Positions 9,143 through 17,960 of a DNA stretch of 64,000 nucleotides are shown in pieces. The DNA comes from Coprobacillus sp. Lineage in GTDB: Bacteria > Bacillota_I > Bacilli_A > RFN20 > CAG-826. Each line of letters begins with the position of its first letter. Within the stretch, counting starts at the first letter, position 1. Made by a program: the position numbers and the translations under genes. The notes under the pieces are model-generated. The model ran no database searches. It was not told the origin of the DNA and saw only the letters and a program-made list of their open reading frames with translations. The DNA is taken from the NCBI GenBank assembly GCA_021203905.1, contig JAJQAG010000002.1:1-64000 (forward strand), in the 5' to 3' direction.

Positions 9143-10357
9143 ATGGCAGATAAAGTATTTGAGATTATTGAGAAAGAGAAAGAGCGCCAGCAAAATAACA
9201 TTGAGTTAATTGCGAGCGAGAATTTTGTATCTCTTGATGTTCTCAAGGCTCAAGGTTCTATTATGACCAATAAGTACGCTGAAGGTTATTCAGGTAAGAG
9301 ATATTATGGTGGCTGTCGTTATATCGATGAAGTGGAGAACCTCGCTATTGAAAGAGTATGTCAACTCTTTAACTGCAAGTACGCAAATGTGCAACCCCAT
9401 AGTGGTTCACAGGCCAATCAAGCGGTCTATCGCGCTTTGCTTAAACCCGGAGATACCATTCTAGGGATGTCTCTTGATGCCGGTGGTCATTTGACCCATG
9501 GTTATTATCTCTCTTTCTCTGGCCAAGACTATAAAGCCTATAACTATGGTCTTAATAGTGAAACCGAGTCAATTGATTACGATGCTTTAGAGAAATTAGC
9601 ACTTGAAGTCAAACCTCAACTTATCGTCTGTGGAGCGAGTGCCTATCCTCGTTTTATTGACTTTAAGAGATTCCGTGAAATTGCGGATGAAGTGGGAGCA
9701 TACCTTATGTGCGATATGGCCCATATTGCCGGTCTCGTGGCCGCGGGTGTTCATCCCTCTCCCTTCCCCTATGCCCATGTCGTTACCTCCACAACGCATA
9801 AGACCTTAAGAGGTCCAAGAGGAGGAATCATCCTCACTAATGATGCGGATCTTATTAAGAAGATTAATAAGTCAGTCTTTCCTGGAGTACAAGGTGGTCC
9901 CCTTGAACATGTCATCGCCGCAAAAGCGGTGTGCTTTGGAGAAGATTTAAAACCAGAATTTAAGAAATATCAGAAGCAAGTTGTTAAAAACGCGGCAAAA
10001 CTCGCTCAAACATTACAAAAATTTGGCTATCACATTATTTCTGGAGGAACCGATAATCACCTCTTACTCGTCGATGTCTATCACGCGACAGGATTAAGTG
10101 GTAAAGAAGCCGAAACCCTTCTTGAAGAAGTGAATATCACCTGCAATAAGAACGCTATTGTTAATGATGAACTCCCACCCGCTAAGGCTTCTGGGATTAG
10201 ATTAGGAACCCCGGCGATGACCACAAGGGGCTTCAAAGAAAAAGACTTTGTCAAAGTCGCTGAACTCATTAATGATGCCCTCCGTAACCTTCGTAGTCAC
10301 GAGGATATAAAAGCGGATGTGAAGAAGCTCACAGATGCTCATCCACTTTGGTATTAA
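9143..10357 (+). CDS. glyA: Serine hydroxymethyltransferase
   Basis: PLP enzyme (404 residues) interconverting serine and glycine with tetrahydrofolate, supplying one-carbon units. The PLP lysine sits in [12 protein letters not shown]; the N-terminal [11 protein letters not shown] and the [11 protein letters not shown] motif are typical. The start ATG follows the pyk stop by two bases (TAATTATG) with no Shine-Dalgarno visible, so translation is presumably coupled to pyk. Length is normal for bacterial GlyA. An 18-base perfect palindrome begins at the stop codon. Confidence 0.97.
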   Translation: MADKVFEIIEKEKERQQNNIELIASENFVSLDVLKAQGSIMTNKYAEGYSGKRYYGGCRYIDEVENLAIERVCQLFNCKYANVQPHSGSQANQAVYRALLKPGDTILGMSLDAGGHLTHGYYLSFSGQDYKAYNYGLNSETESIDYDALEKLALEVKPQLIVCGASAYPRFIDFKRFREIADEVGAYLMCDMAHIAGLVAAGVHPSPFPYAHVVTSTTHKTLRGPRGGIILTNDADLIKKINKSVFPGVQGGPLEHVIAAKAVCFGEDLKPEFKKYQKQVVKNAAKLAQTLQKFGYHIISGGTDNHLLLVDVYHATGLSGKEAETLLEEVNITCNKNAIVNDELPPAKASGIRLGTPAMTTRGFKEKDFVKVAELINDALRNLRSHEDIKADVKKLTDAHPLWY

Positions 10358-10386
10358 TTGAGATATATATCTCAAAAAAATATAAT
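10358..10386 (+). promoter_or_regulatory. eno promoter overlapping an 18-base palindrome
   Basis: TTGAGA (10358-10363), a 17-base spacer and TATAAT (10381-10386) make a near-consensus sigma-A promoter. The -35 box and half of the spacer form the perfect palindrome TTGAGATATATATCTCAA (10358-10375), a candidate operator. Confidence 0.6.
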
Positions 10387-10400
10387 GTTTATGGTAATAA

Positions 10401-11723
<1,323 letters not shown>

Positions 11724-11746
11724 CTTATCTCTTAGTTATATATAAG

Positions 11747-11770
11747 AAAGCACCCTTTGGGTGCTTTCCT
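11747..11770 (+). terminator. Terminator after eno
   Basis: Perfect nine-base stem AAAGCACCC-TTT-GGGTGCTTT followed by CCTTT; the T-run is interrupted, so efficiency may be moderate. Confidence 0.7.
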
Positions 11771-11786
11771 TTAAAAGAGTATTAAA

Positions 11787-11815
11787 TTGTTTTTTCCTTT
11801 CTTTTTCTCTATAAT
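11787..11815 (+). promoter_or_regulatory. Promoter of yqeY
   Basis: TTGTTT, a 17-base spacer and a perfect TATAAT, ending 17 bases before the start codon. The GAGGTG Shine-Dalgarno would lie at the very 5' end of the transcript. Confidence 0.55.
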
Positions 11816-11832
11816 TTTAAGAGGTGATAAGC

Positions 11833-12258
11833 ATGCTCTTACAAGATTTACAAAAAGCCAACATTCAAGCGATGAAAGATCATGATACCGATGCAAGGAG
11901 TATCCTTTCTATTGTCCTTTCTCGGGCGAATGATATTCGTCGAGAACTCGATATGAAGGGGGAAGATATTAAAGATAGTGACATTCTCTCTCTCATTCAA
12001 AAAGCTCTTAAAGAACTCAGTGATGAGAAGGAAGGCTACGCCACTCAAGGAAACCTTGAAAGAGTGGAGGGTATTAGTCATCAAGAAGAAGTTATCTCCG
12101 CTTATCTTCCTAAGCAATTAAGTGAAGAAGAGATTAGAATGATTATTGATTCTCTTACTGATAAGAGCATCCCCTCTATCATGAAACACTTTAAGAGCGA
12201 GTATGCTGGAAGTGTGGATATGTCTCTTGTCAGTAGTATTGCGAAATCCTATCAATAA
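11833..12258 (+). CDS. yqeY: GatB/YqeY domain protein
   Basis: Protein of 141 residues of the YqeY family, which shares the tRNA-binding tail domain of the GatB amidotransferase subunit; exact role unproven. Helical throughout, with the family features AMKDHDTDARSILSIVLS near the N-terminus and EEVISAYLPKQLSEEEI in the middle. Start at ATG 11833 behind GAGGTG; the in-frame GTG at 11824 is part of that ribosome-binding site. Followed 43 bases later by tRNA-Trp. Confidence 0.9.
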   Translation: MLLQDLQKANIQAMKDHDTDARSILSIVLSRANDIRRELDMKGEDIKDSDILSLIQKALKELSDEKEGYATQGNLERVEGISHQEEVISAYLPKQLSEEEIRMIIDSLTDKSIPSIMKHFKSEYAGSVDMSLVSSIAKSYQ

Positions 12259-12301
12259 AACTTGTTTTATTTATTCTTCATCTTTAAGATTTAAAGATAC
12301 T

Positions 12302-12375
12302 AGGGGCGTAGTTAAATGGTATAACTACGGTCTCCAAAACCGCTGTTGTGGGTTCGATTCCTACCGCCCCTGCCA
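12302..12375 (+). tRNA. tRNA-Trp (anticodon CCA)
   Basis: Acceptor stem AGGGGCG / CGCCCCT, anticodon loop CTCCAAA giving CCA, T-loop GGTTCGATTCC and an encoded CCA tail. Only the UGG-reading tRNA is seen, which agrees with TGA acting as stop throughout the window. Confidence 0.97.
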
Positions 12376-12388
12376 TCTATTGTGATTA

Positions 12389-12413
12389 ATGTGCGACAAG
12401 CACATTTTTATTT
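12389..12413 (+). terminator. Terminator after tRNA-Trp
   Basis: ATGTGC-GACAA-GCACAT stem followed by TTTTATTT. Confidence 0.7.
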
Positions 12414-12454
12414 CTCCGCTTTATTTTTAATAATAAAGGAATAATATTATTCTT

Positions 12455-13291
12455 ATGGATTATAACATGCTCTTTATGTTTATTTTCACTTTAGTGGCCA
12501 CGATTGGGGGCACTCTTTTAGGGGCTCTTGTCGCCCACTTTAGTCAAGGACATAAGGAGTGGTTAAACTTTATTCAAAACTTCTCAACAGGCTCGATTAT
12601 TGCTTTCCTTTTTATTGATCTTTTAAGAGATTCCATAGACTACATGTTAGAGGATATGTCCACTCTTGGAGGGATTGCTATCTTACTTGGTATTGTCTTA
12701 GCCGTAGGAGTCCTCTTCTTTGCCCTCCACGAATTAATCCATCGTTTGACCCACCATCATGTTCATGATTACCACGATGATGAAGTGTGTGATGACCATA
12801 TTCACGTCAATGAAATATTTGGAGAAGAGGAAGAGAACAGTCGTTCTCTTCTCGTCACAAGTTTTATCTTTCTCGCGGCGATATTTGTCCATAACATCCC
12901 CGAAGGATTAGTCTTAGGTATTTCTTTTGTGGATGAGAGCTGGACCGTTGGTCTTATCTTTAGTTGCATTATGCTTCTTCATAACTTTGTTATTGGTATC
13001 TCGATGTATACTTCCTTTAAGAATACTCACAAGAGTACAGGCTTCTCTGTAGGCATGTGTGCGGTCGCAGCTTGCCCCGCTTACATCCTTGCGATAGTGG
13101 GCTACTTTGTTGGGAGTATTGAAGTCTCTTCAACCTTCCTTGGATGTGTCTATGCTTTTGCCTTTGGTTCTCTTCTCTATGTTCTTCTTATCGAATTACT
13201 TCCACAGATCTTTAAGAAATACAAGAGTACTTTGTCTGTGTTATATGCCACATTAGGATTCTGTGTCTTCGGATTCCTTCTCTTCCTCTAA
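12455..13291 (+). CDS. ZIP family metal transporter
   Basis: Membrane protein of 278 residues, a ZIP importer for zinc or other divalent metals. About eight helices; a His/Asp-rich cytoplasmic loop (residues about 96-125, HRLTHHHVHDYHDDE) sits between helices III and IV, and the metal-site helix carries HNIPEGLVLGIS; helix V has HNFVIGISM. No convincing Shine-Dalgarno precedes the ATG (AAAGGA lies 15 bases or more upstream); the AT-rich run just before it could be a -10 box giving a very short leader. Preceded by the tRNA-Trp terminator, so it needs its own promoter. Metal specificity not predictable. Confidence 0.9.
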   Translation: MDYNMLFMFIFTLVATIGGTLLGALVAHFSQGHKEWLNFIQNFSTGSIIAFLFIDLLRDSIDYMLEDMSTLGGIAILLGIVLAVGVLFFALHELIHRLTHHHVHDYHDDEVCDDHIHVNEIFGEEEENSRSLLVTSFIFLAAIFVHNIPEGLVLGISFVDESWTVGLIFSCIMLLHNFVIGISMYTSFKNTHKSTGFSVGMCAVAACPAYILAIVGYFVGSIEVSSTFLGCVYAFAFGSLLYVLLIELLPQIFKKYKSTLSVLYATLGFCVFGFLLFL

Positions 13292-13323
13292 TCTTAATTC
13301 AATAGAATTAATCAAGTTAGATA

Positions 13324-13332
13324 TGCTATAAT
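13324..13332 (+). promoter_or_regulatory. Extended -10 promoter of gpmA
   Basis: TGCTATAAT is an extended -10 box with a perfect hexamer, 21 bases before the gpmA start; no clear -35. Confidence 0.55.
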
Positions 13333-13352
13333 AAAAATGAGGAGCGATTTTT

Positions 13353-14105
13353 ATGAAAAAGTATCAATTAGTCTTAATTAGACATGGTGAAAGTGAGTGG
13401 AACAAACTCAATCTTTTTACTGGTTGGACCGATGTCGATCTCTCTGATAAAGGGGTGGAGGAAGCTAAAAGAGGTGGTCAACTTCTTAAAGAAGAAGGAT
13501 TCCATTTTGATGTCGCTTATACCTCAGTCTTAAAGAGAGCTATTCATACATTAAATTACGTCTTAGAGGAATTAGACCAAGAATACATCCCTGTGATTAA
13601 GTCTTGGAGACTTAATGAGCGTCATTATGGCGCCCTTCAAGGACTCAATAAGAGTGAGACCGCGGAAAAGTATGGTGAAGATCAAGTCAAGATTTGGAGA
13701 AGAAGCTATGATGTCCAACCCCCAAAACTTGATCCAACGGATAAGAGAAACCCCGCCTTACAAGACACCTACGCTGGTATTGGAGTGCAAGATTGTCCTC
13801 TTACCGAATGCTTAAAGGACACAGTCGCTAGAGTCCTTCCTTATTGGGAGTGTGAAATTAAACCCGCGATTGTTTCTGGAAAGAGAGTTTTAATTGCCGC
13901 GCATGGTAACTCACTAAGAGCCTTACTTAAATACTTAGAGAACATCTCTGATGAAGAGATAGTCAACCTCAATATTCCCACTGGTGTACCTCTAGTCCTT
14001 GACTTTGACGAGAACTTCAATGTTGTCGGTGAAAGATACCTTGGTGATCAAGCGGCGATTGAAGAAGCGATGAATGCGGTCGCTAATCAAGGTAAAGCAA
14101 AATAA
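13353..14105 (+). CDS. gpmA: 2,3-bisphosphoglycerate-dependent phosphoglycerate mutase
   Basis: Glycolytic mutase interconverting 3- and 2-phosphoglycerate; 250 residues as in E. coli GpmA. The phospho-histidine motif [10 protein letters not shown] lies at residues 6-15, followed by [10 protein letters not shown], the [11 protein letters not shown] arginine motif, and the second catalytic histidine in [18 protein letters not shown]. The gene is monocistronic, with its own extended -10 box and a bidirectional terminator. Confidence 0.97.
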   Translation: MKKYQLVLIRHGESEWNKLNLFTGWTDVDLSDKGVEEAKRGGQLLKEEGFHFDVAYTSVLKRAIHTLNYVLEELDQEYIPVIKSWRLNERHYGALQGLNKSETAEKYGEDQVKIWRRSYDVQPPKLDPTDKRNPALQDTYAGIGVQDCPLTECLKDTVARVLPYWECEIKPAIVSGKRVLIAAHGNSLRALLKYLENISDEEIVNLNIPTGVPLVLDFDENFNVVGERYLGDQAAIEEAMNAVANQGKAK

Positions 14106-14122
14106 TATTAAATCTATGATTT

Positions 14123-14154
14123 AATAAAAGATCCGCATTCGCGGGTCTTTTATT
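14123..14154. terminator. Bidirectional terminator between gpmA and the XRE gene
   Basis: A 14-base stem (AATAAAAGATCCGC / GCGGGTCTTTTATT, one G-T pair) with loop ATTC; T-rich on both strands. Its last bases overlap the stop codon of the converging XRE gene. Confidence 0.85.
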
Positions 14155-14830
14155 ATGATTTTGTCGATTCTTTTTCTTTTTTATTGGTTCTATTTACCAT
14201 TCTATTACCTAATCCTAGCCAGATGAGTAACATGATTTCAATAGGCACACCGATTACCATCGTTACCCAAATATTAGTGCCTAAGGTGATGGCCTGAAGA
14301 CACACCGCCACTAAACCTGTCCAAGTTGCTAAAGAACCAAAGATGAATATTGTCAGTTTAGTGGTGCTCTTCCAATAGAATCTTACTAATAATGTAATGG
14401 CCACAAAAGAGACTGGAATCGCCCAGATCCACGCCATCCATATCGGGGGATTGTCTCCTGTACTCTCTGATATATTTAAATAAATATATAGATAAGTATA
14501 TATGATAGCGGCCAATAGCCACACTAGGGTCACAAGGAAACTAATAATGAGAATCTTTTGTCTGTTAGTGGTGGAAGGAGCGGAATCATTATCCATCCTC
14601 CTGATTCTCTGCTTGGTAGTATCAGGAGAGAAAATGAAGTTCATATCCACATGGTAGAATTCCGCAATTTTAGTTAATGTTTCCGCATCTGGAAGAGCGG
14701 TTCCATTCTCCCATGTCGAGATTGCCTTATCACTATACCCAAGTTTTTCTGCCAGCTCTGCTTGGGTTAACTTGGCATTTTTTCTTAGGTAAGCAAGATT
14801 TTCTCCTATTGTTTTTTTAACATTATCCAT
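14153..14830 (-). CDS. XRE-family regulator with C-terminal membrane domain
   Basis: Protein of 225 residues. Residues about 9-63 form an HTH_3 (Cro/CI) domain (IGENLAYLRKNAKLTQ, LAEKLGYSDKAISTWENG), then about four membrane helices fill the C-terminal half. Such membrane-tethered XRE proteins are common in Firmicutes but poorly studied. ATG 14830 is chosen because the DNA-binding domain starts there; the frame stays open to 14974 through AT-rich sequence unlike coding DNA. No Shine-Dalgarno is visible. Divergent from two lipoprotein genes; phased repeats upstream are candidate operators. Confidence 0.85.
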   Translation of the reverse strand: MDNVKKTIGENLAYLRKNAKLTQAELAEKLGYSDKAISTWENGTALPDAETLTKIAEFYHVDMNFIFSPDTTKQRIRRMDNDSAPSTTNRQKILIISFLVTLVWLLAAIIYTYLYIYLNISESTGDNPPIWMAWIWAIPVSFVAITLLVRFYWKSTTKLTIFIFGSLATWTGLVAVCLQAITLGTNIWVTMVIGVPIEIMLLIWLGLGNRMVNRTNKKEKESTKS

Positions 14831-14852
14831 GACCACATAATAGAACAAAAAC

Positions 14853-14927
14853 CCTTGCTGGGCAAGGAATTCTAATTTTATTGGAGCAATTCTAATGCAT
14901 TCTAATTTTTTTCTTTTACTTATTAGA
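14853..14927. promoter_or_regulatory. Phased ATTCTAAT repeats between the XRE gene and lipoprotein genes
   Basis: ATTCTAAT occurs at 14869-14876, 14889-14896 and 14899-14906, so starts are 20 and 10 bases apart, placing all on one helix face. The inverse core ATTAGA is at 14922-14927. A six-base hairpin CCTTGC-TGG-GCAAGG (14853-14867) lies nearest the XRE start. Candidate operator cluster for the XRE regulator. Confidence 0.5.
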
Positions 14928-14988
14928 TATAATAATATATTATATTGACTGCATAATGTGCAGGGAAAATGCAAAGGAACTTTCGCTT

Positions 14989-15909
14989 ATGGCTAAAAGA
15001 AAATTATCTACCCTTGGATTAGTTGTTCTAGGTGCGTGCACCGCTCTTAGTCTCACCGCTTGTGGTCCAAAAGAATGGTCATACGATGATTATGACATCT
15101 ACGAACTAGATGATGATTATGCCGCTCTTTACCAAGAGTGGGTCACTAATCCAAATCCTGATGATTATCATCCATATGAGTTAGTGAATATTGCGTTTTA
15201 CAAATATGAGCAAGAGGAGTATCACCACTCCGAAGCTTATGGTGAAGTTGATTCCGCTGGAACCCACCAAACGACACATGCCGTTTATCTCAAAGAGCAA
15301 GATGAACTCTTCAATGAAGTTATTTCCACTGTGAGTAGTTCCCTTCTCTCTTCTGTCAACAATGCCTTAAGAATCTATGAGCATGCTGATGGTAGTGCCG
15401 AAGAACATATGGGCACACCTGTCAAGAAGAACAAGGCCAAAGATGATTATGGTTTAATTGCTGAGTTTGAAGAAGAAGCTAATTATTATACAGCGGATGA
15501 ATTAGTGGATCACCTTGGTCGTAGTCTTACCCGAGGCACCAATCACATTATCTCTTCTAAGACTGTGATTGATGAAAGCATCACGACAAACTCTGATGGA
15601 TCTTATTCCGTTTACTTGGATTTAGACCCCATTAAGAGTGTAGTGAGATATGTGAGACAAATGGCGTTATGCGGTAATCTAAATAACTATCCTATTTTCT
15701 CTCGTATGTATGTGGATGTCGTCTTAGATTCTAACTTCGACATTGTCTCCGCTGCATATCATGAAGAATACGAAGTTAAGATTATCGGTATTAATTTTAA
15801 CTCCAATGGTGTAACGACTGAATGGTTCCATCATAATGAGAGTTATGAAGGTGGAATTCCTAGTGACTTAACAACACCTATCAACTATACGGATTGGGAG
15901 GAATATTAA
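14989..15909 (+). CDS. Predicted lipoprotein, unknown function
   Basis: Protein of 306 residues with a lipoprotein signal peptide: basic MAKRKL, a hydrophobic stretch and lipobox LTAC (acylated Cys about 25). The mature part is acidic and rich in Tyr/Asp, and I recognise no domain. Start at ATG 14989 behind AAAGGA; an in-frame ATG at 14956 would put eleven polar residues before the signal peptide. The next lipoprotein gene follows by three bases and its SD GGGAGG overlaps this gene's end, so the two are an operon, divergent from the XRE regulator. Confidence 0.8.
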   Translation: MAKRKLSTLGLVVLGACTALSLTACGPKEWSYDDYDIYELDDDYAALYQEWVTNPNPDDYHPYELVNIAFYKYEQEEYHHSEAYGEVDSAGTHQTTHAVYLKEQDELFNEVISTVSSSLLSSVNNALRIYEHADGSAEEHMGTPVKKNKAKDDYGLIAEFEEEANYYTADELVDHLGRSLTRGTNHIISSKTVIDESITTNSDGSYSVYLDLDPIKSVVRYVRQMALCGNLNNYPIFSRMYVDVVLDSNFDIVSAAYHEEYEVKIIGINFNSNGVTTEWFHHNESYEGGIPSDLTTPINYTDWEEY

Positions 15910-15912
15910 TTT

Positions 15913-17667
15913 ATGAAATCCGGAAAATTTGCAAAGATTGCAACAGTTTGTGTGGCTGCGCTTGGATTGGCCGCTTGTAATGGTGGTACTAGCGAGGAAG
16001 CAAGTGAGTCTATTACTGACTCCATCTTAGAATCACTCACTAGTGCGGAAATCAGTGGCAGTGTGGTTATTGATGCGGCACAAACGACAACATTTGAGTT
16101 CACCGGCAGCCTCGCTGTTGACCTCAATAACATTGACAACATTGGACTTGATTTAGATGCTTCTGTCACTAATCAAAATGGAAAGTTACCCTTTGGTCTT
16201 CAGTATGTAGATAATGTCATCTATGGGGAGTATAACAAAGGTTTAACCGATGAGATTGATTTCTATCTCGATATGGCGTCTTGGGATGATGTCATGGACA
16301 TCCTTGACATGTTTGGTGTCAGTTTTGATCTTGATCTTGATGGTCTTGGAGATTATCTCTATGGCTTTGAATGGAACAAAGGTGAGAAGTGCTGGGAGAT
16401 GGATATCAGTGGTACCTCATTATTTGTCTCGGGAACAAAGAAAGGTGAATTTACTGGTGACCTCTGGTGCACTATTGAAGGAGCAAATGCCACCACAGTG
16501 ATTGAAGCTACGGTTACTCCTGTTAGTGTCCTTTCCTTCTCCACTCCAAAAGATTTAACTGGTTGGGCACCTTTGAGTACATTAATTACTGCCGCTACTA
16601 ATTCTTTAGTGGGCTATAAGTACTATGAGTTCAATGGCTATTTTGATTTTGATATGGATGTTGATTACAGTGGTTTATCTCTCACTGTGAATCTCGGTTT
16701 TGAGAATGTCAACATTGGTCTCTTACTCAATGATAAAGGCATGATTGACGCTTTATCGATGGACTTTGATTTAAAGATTGCAAAGGTTATGAGTCTCATT
16801 ACTATTAATGGTAATGAAGAAGATCACTACTTTACTGATGGTACTAATACAATTACCTTTGGTAGCAGCTATACAGACTCAAGTTCTACAAAGTATAGTT
16901 CTGTTTCCGTCAACAACATTCACTACTCTGTCTACTGGGATGGTGAGTATATGTACATGCATCGTAGCGATGATTTAACACTCAAATACGGCACTAATGT
17001 TTTAGGTACAGGTGGAACTAGTGTTTCCGCTAAAGATGAATTCTATAAGAAAGTTACACTCAGTTATTTTGGTTCTAACTTCACTGAAATCTTCGTCTCT
17101 GATTTATTCAATATCGCTGATACCTGGTTATCTTCTGTGAGCCTTGGTGGTGAAGGTGGGATGAGCTTTGACTTAACCACTGCTGAGTGGCAAGGTCTTG
17201 TCACTGAACTCTCTTATGAAGAAGCTCACACTGAAGTCATTGTGTCTGAAGTTGATGGTGGTAATGACGAAGAAGCAGAAACCGAAACTATTGACGTTAG
17301 TGAAAACTTCAAGATTGGGGTGGACCTCACTTCTCTCTTATGGAACCTCGATGCTGATGGTAACCACACTGATAACCCCATTCCTTGGGCTTTAGTGGAG
17401 ATTGATCTAACTGATTACGGAGAAGAAGAAACTAAGATGATTAGCTCTCTCATTGTGACTGGTGAGATGTTTGGTGGACAAGTCGCTCTTGGACTTGATG
17501 TTGATATCGCTAAATGCACTACTAGTAATGAAGATTGGTTAGCGGGTATTAAGGAGTACGCCGCCGCGCACGCCGAGGATCCAGAAAACGAGTGGGTCAA
17601 AGAAACCGCTTATCCAATTGACTCTCCTCTTGATATTTCCACTTCTGATGAAGGTTCTAGCAGATAA
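15913..17667 (+). CDS. Large predicted lipoprotein, unknown function
   Basis: Protein of 584 residues, with signal peptide MKSGKFAKIATVC and lipobox LAAC (Cys 22). The mature sequence alternates hydrophobic and polar residues (for example FDFDMDVDYSGLSLTVNLGF), suggesting extended beta sheets, possibly in two similar halves; this recalls LolA/LppX-like lipid carriers in texture only. A low-complexity acidic stretch (DGGNDEEAETETID) lies near residue 450. Cotranscribed with the preceding lipoprotein and ended by a strong terminator. Confidence 0.8.
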   Translation: MKSGKFAKIATVCVAALGLAACNGGTSEEASESITDSILESLTSAEISGSVVIDAAQTTTFEFTGSLAVDLNNIDNIGLDLDASVTNQNGKLPFGLQYVDNVIYGEYNKGLTDEIDFYLDMASWDDVMDILDMFGVSFDLDLDGLGDYLYGFEWNKGEKCWEMDISGTSLFVSGTKKGEFTGDLWCTIEGANATTVIEATVTPVSVLSFSTPKDLTGWAPLSTLITAATNSLVGYKYYEFNGYFDFDMDVDYSGLSLTVNLGFENVNIGLLLNDKGMIDALSMDFDLKIAKVMSLITINGNEEDHYFTDGTNTITFGSSYTDSSSTKYSSVSVNNIHYSVYWDGEYMYMHRSDDLTLKYGTNVLGTGGTSVSAKDEFYKKVTLSYFGSNFTEIFVSDLFNIADTWLSSVSLGGEGGMSFDLTTAEWQGLVTELSYEEAHTEVIVSEVDGGNDEEAETETIDVSENFKIGVDLTSLLWNLDADGNHTDNPIPWALVEIDLTDYGEEETKMISSLIVTGEMFGGQVALGLDVDIAKCTTSNEDWLAGIKEYAAAHAEDPENEWVKETAYPIDSPLDISTSDEGSSR

Positions 17668-17688
17668 TCATTCTTATTAAAACAAAAC

Positions 17689-17718
17689 AAAAACCCGCGT
17701 TTTGCGGGTTTTTCTTTT
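17689..17718. terminator. Bidirectional terminator
   Basis: AAACCCGC-GTTTT-GCGGGTTTTT stem with T-runs on both strands, between the lipoprotein operon and the converging copA. Confidence 0.85.
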
Positions 17719-17738
17719 GTGTTTAGAGGTTTTTTAGT

Positions 17739-17960
17739 TTACTTTCTCTCAACGATTTCACCAAGATATCCCGCTTTAGTGACCGCTTTAATAAGAGCCT
17801 TCTCTTTGACGTTTTCTGCACTAACTAGGGCTTGCTTGTCTTCAAGAGAGACTGAGACTTCACTCACTCCCTTGACCTTCTCTAGGGTGGTTTTTACCCT
17901 TTCGACACAGTGAGAGCAACTCATTCCCTCCACGCTAATGGTGTAAGTAACTTTTCCCAT
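17739..17960 (-). other. Possible internal CopZ-like product of copA
   Basis: Within copA an in-frame ATG at 17960 is preceded by AAAGGA at ten bases' distance. Translation from it gives a 73-residue protein that starts MGKVTYTISVEGMSCSHC and is exactly one HMA domain, the size of a free CopZ copper chaperone. Whether it is made is unknown; it may be the remnant start of a once separate copZ gene. Confidence 0.4.

Noticed and set aside
9596-9799. Open frames on the opposite strand of glyA and of many other genes
   Set aside because: They shadow well-identified enzymes, lack ribosome-binding sites and show no domain.
14831-14974. N-terminal extension of the XRE protein
   Set aside because: The extra residues do not look like a domain and the DNA holds phased repeats and promoter-like AT-rich sequence.
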